Assembly (NCBI GenBank): GCA_045593985.1
Contig: JAZNXR010000098.1
Span: forward strand, 1 to 34,338
From: Colimorpha_A sp045593985
GTDB lineage: Bacteria; Bacillota; Clostridia; Oscillospirales; CAG-272
DNA length: 34,338 nucleotides
Direction: 5' to 3'
Shown here piece by piece: positions 29,559 through 34,338 of the stretch; positions within the stretch are counted from its first letter, which is position 1; each line of letters opens with the position of its first letter. A program made the translations under genes and the position numbers. The notes under the pieces were generated by a model. That model searched no databases, was not told the DNA's origin, and saw only the letters and a list, made by a program, of their open reading frames with translations.

Positions 29559-30356
29559 TTATTTTTTTGTGTTCTGATACTTTCTGTAATTACCGGGCGA
29601 TATATTTTCCTTGCGCTTGAAGATCAAGCTGAAATAGTTTGGTGAGGAAAAGCCGCAGCTTTCGGAGATCTCCTTTATGCTCTTATCCGTGTTCATAAGC
29701 TCTTCCTTGGCTTTGGAAAGACGGAGCATCAAAAGGTAGTCCATCGGTGGACAGTGAAGATATTTATTGAAGTTATACATGATCGTGGCTTTTGACACGA
29801 AAAATCGCTTTGCAAGACTGTCGAGCGTATGGTTTTCACCGTAGCTGACGTTAAGATAATTTACCGCTTTAAGAACGAGCGGCGGAATATAGCTGCGCTC
29901 GAACATTACAGAATTTATATTCGGCGCTTCTATTCCGCTTATAACGTGGAGGGTATACGAAAAAAGTGCGTTCAATATTTCGTCAGCGTGCTTTGCGTGG
30001 CGGTCGGTATCGACCATTTCTCTGAACAGGCGCATAAGCTCCTTGCATTGCTCCTCGTTCGGCTTCAAAAATTTGGTCGACTTTTCTGCGAGAACGAATC
30101 TTTGATAGTTATTAAGGTAATCCTCGGACACGTCGATTATCGTTCTTTCGAACGGCCCGCCCTCAGTCATGTGCATCGTGTGAGGCGGAATTATTATGAG
30201 GCAGGGTGCCGCAATGTGATACGCGATGTTCGTAAAGAAATATTCTCTTTCTCCCTTTGTAAGAAAAAATATTTCATAATGGGAATGCGAATGAAGTCCG
30301 TTCATGTTCCACGGCACGGTTTTTATTGATTCTTCGACTTCCAAAAAGCGTTGCAT
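29559..30356 (-). CDS. AraC family transcriptional regulator (hexuronate locus?)
   Basis: The 265-residue protein has a cupin sensing domain (HSHSHYEIFFLTKGEREYFF, then IIIPPHTMHMTEGG) and two C-terminal helix-turn-helix motifs (LAKRFFVSKATIMYNFNKYL and ISESCGFSSPNYFSLIFKRK, ending SPGNYRKY). AAAGGAG precedes the ATG. It is divergent from uxaA, 152 bp apart, so it may regulate the hexuronate genes; the downstream TVP38 gene leaves other roles open. I saw no clear minus-strand promoter. Confidence 0.9.
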   Translation of the reverse strand: MQRFLEVEESIKTVPWNMNGLHSHSHYEIFFLTKGEREYFFTNIAYHIAAPCLIIIPPHTMHMTEGGPFERTIIDVSEDYLNNYQRFVLAEKSTKFLKPNEEQCKELMRLFREMVDTDRHAKHADEILNALFSYTLHVISGIEAPNINSVMFERSYIPPLVLKAVNYLNVSYGENHTLDSLAKRFFVSKATIMYNFNKYLHCPPMDYLLMLRLSKAKEELMNTDKSIKEISESCGFSSPNYFSLIFKRKENISPGNYRKYQNTKK

Positions 30357-30424
30357 ACAGCGTCTCCTTTCTCAAAATATTTAAAATATATATGTAATTT
30401 CAAACTATTTTATCACATTTTGTA

Positions 30425-30453
30425 TTGTGAGTCAAGAATATTTTGATTATAAT
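30425..30453 (+). promoter_or_regulatory. Promoter of uxaA
   Basis: TTGTGA (30425-30430), a 17-base spacer and TATAAT (30448-30453). GATTA-TAATG-TAATC (30445-30459), a weak palindrome, overlaps the -10. Confidence 0.65.
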
Positions 30454-30508
30454 GTAATCGTAAAATGGAATTCTTGTGAAACCGGCTTGCGAAGGGAAGC
30501 TTACCGTT

Positions 30509-31906
30509 ATGAAAACTCTCATTATAAATGAAAAGGATAACGTCGCCATCTCCCTTGAGGACGGCAAGATACCGAAGGGACACAAATTCGCCCTCCGCGA
30601 TATTTACTCGGGCGAGGCGGTAATTAAGTACGGTGAGATCATAGGACGTGCTACCTCCGATATAAAGGAGGGCGAATGGGTACACAGCCACAATGTCCGT
30701 TCGCATCTCGACGAGGACGTGGAATACGTTTATCAGCCGATAGATTGCAGATGCGGAATCGGATACGATACCTTTATGGGCTACCGCCGTCCATACGGAG
30801 AAACGGGAATCCGAAACGAGATATACATAATACCGACAGTCGGATGCGTAAATCAGGTCTGCATAAAAATGTGTCAGCAGGCGCAGAAGCTTGTCGGAGG
30901 ATCGCTTGACGGTATTTACACCTTCACGCATCAGTTTGGCTGCTCACAGCTCGGCGAGGATAACGGGAACATAAAAAAGCTTCTCTCTGCCATCGCTCTT
31001 AATCCGAACGCAGCCTTCGTGCTTTTCGTCGGACTTGGCTGCGAAAATAACGGGCTTGACGGAATCCGGGAATATCTTGTGCCGTTTAACCGTGACAATA
31101 TTGAGTTTTTCAACTGTCAGGACGTTGAGGACGAGATATCCTACGGGCTGAATATTATCGAGCGCTTTGCCGAAAGAGCAAAGGAATACGCAAGAGAAGA
31201 AAGGCCCTATTCCGAGCTTAAGATCGGGCTTAAATGCGGCGGCTCGGACGGTTTTTCGGGCATAACGGCAAATCCGCTTGTCGGTACAGTTACCGACCGC
31301 ATTATTGCGGCGGGCGGAAGTGCGGTGCTTACCGAGGTTCCTGAAATGTTCGGCGCAGAGCAGATCCTGATGAACAGATGTGAAAGCGCCGAGGTCTTTG
31401 AAGCATACAAGAGGATGATAACCGACTTCAGGAAATATTACACCGACCGCGGCTTTCCCGTTTACGAAAATCCCAGCCCCGGAAACAAGGCAGGCGGGAT
31501 CACTACGCTTGAGGAAAAATCGCTCGGCTGTATAAAGAAGGGAGGAAGCACGGCGATAGTTGACATTCTCGGCTACGGCGACAGGGTGAGAAAAAACGGT
31601 CTTTCGGTGCTTGATGCGCCGGGCAACGACCTTATCGCTGCGACCGCGCTTGCGGCGGCGGGATGTCAGATCGTTCTCTTTACGACGGGGCGAGGCACTC
31701 CCTTTTCGACCTTCGTTCCGACGATGAAGATATCGACGAACGAGGCGCTTTCAGATAAGAAAAACGGCTGGATAGATTTCAGCGCGCACACTATGGATGC
31801 CGACGGTCTATACGACCTTATCAAAATGACGGTGAACGGCGAATATATATGCAAGAGCGAAGCCGTTCGAGAGATCGCCTTTTACAAAACGGGCGTGACT
31901 CTTTGA
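30509..31906 (+). CDS. uxaA: Altronate dehydratase (UxaA family)
   Basis: The 465-residue enzyme dehydrates D-altronate to 2-keto-3-deoxygluconate in galacturonate breakdown. An N-terminal SAF-like domain (INEKDNVAISLEDGKIPKG...AVIKYGEIIG) is followed by the catalytic part with THQFGCSQLGEDN, a GCGGSDGFSG segment, EVPEMFGAE and a late GRGTPFSTFVPTMKISTN, all typical of UxaA. The ATG at 30509 matches the usual start; the frame extends to a GTG at 30476. The site GAAGGGA is about 12 bases upstream. UxaB (tagaturonate reductase) is not in the window. Confidence 0.92.
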   Translation: MKTLIINEKDNVAISLEDGKIPKGHKFALRDIYSGEAVIKYGEIIGRATSDIKEGEWVHSHNVRSHLDEDVEYVYQPIDCRCGIGYDTFMGYRRPYGETGIRNEIYIIPTVGCVNQVCIKMCQQAQKLVGGSLDGIYTFTHQFGCSQLGEDNGNIKKLLSAIALNPNAAFVLFVGLGCENNGLDGIREYLVPFNRDNIEFFNCQDVEDEISYGLNIIERFAERAKEYAREERPYSELKIGLKCGGSDGFSGITANPLVGTVTDRIIAAGGSAVLTEVPEMFGAEQILMNRCESAEVFEAYKRMITDFRKYYTDRGFPVYENPSPGNKAGGITTLEEKSLGCIKKGGSTAIVDILGYGDRVRKNGLSVLDAPGNDLIAATALAAAGCQIVLFTTGRGTPFSTFVPTMKISTNEALSDKKNGWIDFSAHTMDADGLYDLIKMTVNGEYICKSEAVREIAFYKTGVTL

Positions 31907-31956
31907 GACATTTTTTTGTAATTCCGTGACAAATTCGAGCTATCTTAATAAAAAGG

Positions 31957-31985
31957 TTGAAATCATAAACAGTTTGGTTTATAAT
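31957..31985 (+). promoter_or_regulatory. Promoter of the uxaC-eda-kdgK operon
   Basis: TTGAAA (31957-31962), a 17-base spacer and TATAAT (31980-31985). Confidence 0.82.
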
Positions 31986-31999
31986 TACAAGTAATTATA
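31980..31999. promoter_or_regulatory. Palindromic candidate operator at the uxaC promoter
   Basis: TATAATTAC-AA-GTAATTATA, a perfect 9-2-9 palindrome, starts at the -10 and reaches the transcription start. Position fits a repressor site; the protein is unknown (GntR- or LacI-type regulators favour such sites, AraC proteins rarely do). Confidence 0.55.
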
Positions 32000-32023
32000 T
32001 AAAGGCTCTGAAAGGAGACAATT

Positions 32024-33412
32024 ATGAGTTATATAAAGAAAAGCTTTCTCTTGACGACAAAGACGGCGGAAAAGCTTTATTACGAATATGCGGCAGACAT
32101 GCCGATATTCGACTACCACTGCCATCTTCCCGAAAAGGTAATTCTTGAAAACAAGCAATTTTCCGATATTTACGAGGTATGGCTTTCGGGTGACCATTAC
32201 AAGTGGCGTCTTATAAGAAATTTCGGAGTTGACGAGGAGTACATCACGGGAGGCGCATCGAACAAGGACAAGTTCCTTGCCTACTGCCGTACCATCGGCA
32301 GCGCGTTCGGCAACCCGCTTTACCATTGGTCGCAGGTCGAGCTTGAGACCTATTTCGGCTGTACTCTTGAGATAAACGAGAAGAATGCAGAGGCGATCTG
32401 GGAGCAGTGCAACGCGTTTATTAAGGAAAACAACGTCACTCCGCAGAGCTTGATAGAGGGCTCGAACGTCGCATATCTCTGCACGACGAATGAGATATTC
32501 GACGATCTAAGCACCTTTGAGGAAATCGAAAAGAAAAATTACGGCTTTAAGGTATATCCTGCGTTCCGTGCCGACAAGATAATGAATATCGAGGCGGATG
32601 CGTACCTTACCTTCGTGGGCAAGCTTGGAGACGTAAAGGATCTTGATGCTCTTGAAAAGGTTATCGAGGAGCGCCTTCAGGCGTTTATAGCACACGGAAC
32701 GGTTGCGACCGACATCTCGCTTCAGAGAGTTTGTCCGATCCCTCCCCGCGAGGAGGCGGCAAGGGTGTTCGGAAGCCGCATGGAGGGAAATTCCGTTTCG
32801 CTCTCCGAGCAGGAGATATTCAAGGGATACTTCACCTACTTCCTTTTCTCGCTCTACGGAAAATATAACCTCGCAACCGAGCTTCATATCGGTGCGATGA
32901 GAAATAACAACAGCGCAATGCTTAATAAGATCGGCCCCGATACCGGCTATGACAGCATCGCGGAGGATAACAGTATCGCTAATATGTCGCGCCTGTTTGA
33001 CCGTCTTAACAGCGAAGGACGTCTTCCGAGAACGATCGTATTCAACCTCAATCCGAAGATGAATACCGAGATCATGTCGCTTATCGGATGCTTCCAGGAC
33101 GGCAGCGCAAAGGGCAAGATGCAGTTCGGCCCTGCCTGGTGGTTCCTTGACAACAAGGTTGGAATGGAAAAGCACCTCGCGGATCTTACCGCAACGGGAC
33201 ACATCGGATCCTTTGTCGGCATGTTGACCGACAGCCGTTCCTTCCTTTCTTATCCGCGTCATCACTACTTCCGCCGTATTCTCTGCTCGTATCTCGGCGA
33301 GATGATCGAAAAGGGCGAGATGACGGACGATCTTGCGCTTGTCGGTGAGGTTGTAAAAAATATATGCTTTAACAATATTGTAGAATATTTGGGGGTAAAG
33401 AAAAATGGATAA
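32024..33412 (+). CDS. uxaC: Glucuronate isomerase (uronate isomerase)
   Basis: The 462-residue enzyme converts glucuronate to fructuronate and galacturonate to tagaturonate. It is an amidohydrolase-fold protein: FDYHCHLP (His32, His34) provides the early metal-binding histidines, WRLIRNFGVDEEYI, LHIGAMRNNNS and the late RSFLSYPRHHYFRR are characteristic. Length is normal. AAAGGAG precedes the ATG. The eda start overlaps its end by 8 bases, so translation is coupled. Confidence 0.96.
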   Translation: MSYIKKSFLLTTKTAEKLYYEYAADMPIFDYHCHLPEKVILENKQFSDIYEVWLSGDHYKWRLIRNFGVDEEYITGGASNKDKFLAYCRTIGSAFGNPLYHWSQVELETYFGCTLEINEKNAEAIWEQCNAFIKENNVTPQSLIEGSNVAYLCTTNEIFDDLSTFEEIEKKNYGFKVYPAFRADKIMNIEADAYLTFVGKLGDVKDLDALEKVIEERLQAFIAHGTVATDISLQRVCPIPPREEAARVFGSRMEGNSVSLSEQEIFKGYFTYFLFSLYGKYNLATELHIGAMRNNNSAMLNKIGPDTGYDSIAEDNSIANMSRLFDRLNSEGRLPRTIVFNLNPKMNTEIMSLIGCFQDGSAKGKMQFGPAWWFLDNKVGMEKHLADLTATGHIGSFVGMLTDSRSFLSYPRHHYFRRILCSYLGEMIEKGEMTDDLALVGEVVKNICFNNIVEYLGVKKNG

Positions 33413-33965
33413 GCTCATACCTGTTGTTGTGATCAAGGAGCTCGGTGAGACCGATAAGATCCTCACTGCGCTCAAAAAGAGTGGAATTAACTGTGCGGAG
33501 ATCACCTTCCGTACCGCTTGTGCTGCCGAGGCGATCGCCTACGCAGTCAAGAACTATCCCGATATGAATATCGGCGCAGGAACGGTAATCAACGCCGAGC
33601 AGTGCGAAAAGGCACTTGAAGCGGGCGCAAAGTTCATCGTTTCTCCCGGCCTTTCGATTCCCGTTGCGAACATTTGCAAGGAAAGAGGGATCACCTACTA
33701 TCCCGGTTGCGTAACGCCTACCGAAATTATGCAGGCGCTCGAGCTTGGAATTACGGTAGTTAAGTTCTTCCCGGCTAACGTCTACGGCGGTCTTAAGGCA
33801 CTTAAGGCGCTTGCTGCTCCCTTCCCGCAGATCAAGTTCATTCCTACGGGCGGAGTTGATAGGTCCAATCTTGACGATTTCCTTAGCTTCGATAAGGTCT
33901 ACGCTGTTGGCGGAAGCTTTATGGTAAGTGAAGCACTTGAAAAAATGGAGGCAGAAAACAAATGA
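33405..33965 (+). CDS. eda: 2-keto-3-deoxy-6-phosphogluconate (KDPG) aldolase
   Basis: The 186-residue class I aldolase cleaves KDPG to pyruvate and glyceraldehyde-3-phosphate. The key residues are Glu32 in AEITFRT, GAGT (57-60), PG (81-82) and the Schiff-base Lys120 in VVKFFPAN; GGVDRSNL follows. It is about 20-25 residues shorter than usual, mainly because the N-terminal helix before IPVVV is missing and the C-terminus is brief. It overlaps uxaC by 8 bases and kdgK by 4 (ATGA), a tightly coupled operon. Confidence 0.94.
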   Translation: MDKLIPVVVIKELGETDKILTALKKSGINCAEITFRTACAAEAIAYAVKNYPDMNIGAGTVINAEQCEKALEAGAKFIVSPGLSIPVANICKERGITYYPGCVTPTEIMQALELGITVVKFFPANVYGGLKALKALAAPFPQIKFIPTGGVDRSNLDDFLSFDKVYAVGGSFMVSEALEKMEAENK

Positions 33966-34338
33966 AAACAGCAGTAACGTTCGGCGAGCTTATGCTTCGC
34001 CTTGCTCCTGAAGGATATCTTCGATTCGTTCAGGCGGAAAAATATCAGGCGACCTTCGGTGGCGCCGAGGCAAACGTAGCGGTTTCGCTCGCAAACTACG
34101 GAATCAACGCACAGTTCGTTACCAAGCTCCCGACACACGAGATCGGTCAGTCGGTCGTAAACAGTCTCCGCAAGTTCGGAGTCGATACCTCGAAGATCGT
34201 TCGCGGCGGCGAGAGAGTTGGCATCTATTACTGCGAAAAGGGTGCTTCCCAGCGCCCGAGCAAGGTCATTTACGACCGCGCGTACAGCGCTATCGCAATG
34301 GCTAAAAAGGAGGATTTCGACTGGGATTCCATCCTTGA
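33962..34338 (+). CDS. kdgK: 2-keto-3-deoxygluconate kinase (PfkB family), 3' end outside window
   Basis: The first 125 codons are present. TFGELMLRLAPEGYLRFVQAEKYQATFGGAEANVAVSLANYG is the PfkB sugar-kinase start, with the glycine-rich GGAEANVA substrate-binding segment and a phenylalanine-glutamine pattern typical of KDG kinases. The role is to phosphorylate 2-keto-3-deoxygluconate to KDPG, which the upstream aldolase cleaves. Its start overlaps the eda stop (ATGA). The rest of the gene lies beyond the window. Confidence 0.88.
   Translation, partial: MKTAVTFGELMLRLAPEGYLRFVQAEKYQATFGGAEANVAVSLANYGINAQFVTKLPTHEIGQSVVNSLRKFGVDTSKIVRGGERVGIYYCEKGASQRPSKVIYDRAYSAIAMAKKEDFDWDSIL

Overview
The window looks like a chromosome fragment of a Bacillota bacterium of the Clostridia, probably an anaerobic gut or rumen type. 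This is inferred from gene content and signals: strong AAGGAG ribosome binding sites, sigma-A promoters that repeatedly read TTGACA-17-TATAAT or close to it, an rpsO-pnp pair, a cysE-cysS pair, an archaeal/fungal-type aspartate-semialdehyde dehydrogenase, a GH25 lysozyme, and a uronate-degradation operon. No phage, conjugative or CRISPR genes are seen. The species cannot be named from sequence alone.

Layout. 1-650 is a non-coding repeat cluster. 651-4168 (minus) carries an FkbM-type methyltransferase followed by a copper ATPase with metal-binding domains at both ends. 4501-8207 (plus) carries a small membrane protein, an Lhr-like helicase, a PflX-like radical SAM protein and a 38-residue cysteine-rich membrane peptide. 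8208-8890 is a second repeat cluster. 8891-11909 holds a sugar isomerase/epimerase-Gfo/Idh/MocA dehydrogenase pair transcribed away from an AraC regulator. 11993-13837 is a secreted, Thr-rich, C-terminally anchored protein. 14308-17151 (minus) is rpsO-pnp. 17330-20914 (minus) is cysE-cysS plus a solute-binding lipoprotein.

20915-21992 contains tRNA-Ser(UGA) with unusual flanking repeats and a 184-bp tandem duplication. 21993-24615 carries a membrane-anchored cell-wall-binding-repeat protein, asd and a GH25 lysozyme. 25085-25674 and 27913-28747 are two look-alike cassettes: a small XRE repressor transcribed away from one or two small accessory genes, with palindromic operators in the shared promoter. 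Between them lie rarA, tRNA-Ser(GCU) and a DUF6440 gene. 28821-30356 is an AraC regulator with a TVP38/TMEM64 membrane protein. 30509-34338 is a hexuronate locus (uxaA, uxaC, eda, kdgK) that runs off the end: uronates are isomerised, altronate is dehydrated to 2-keto-3-deoxygluconate, which is phosphorylated and cleaved to pyruvate and glyceraldehyde-3-phosphate.

The most striking signal is not a gene. Nearly every gap over 140 bp is filled by mosaics of short repeats with constant flanks and a variable hairpin whose two arms change together. A separate observation is that at least 22 perfect hairpins of unrelated arm sequence are capped by GNA or GNNA loops closed by C-G (on one strand or the other), the rule known for unusually stable DNA mini-hairpins. 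I regard this as the best candidate for an undescribed system here.
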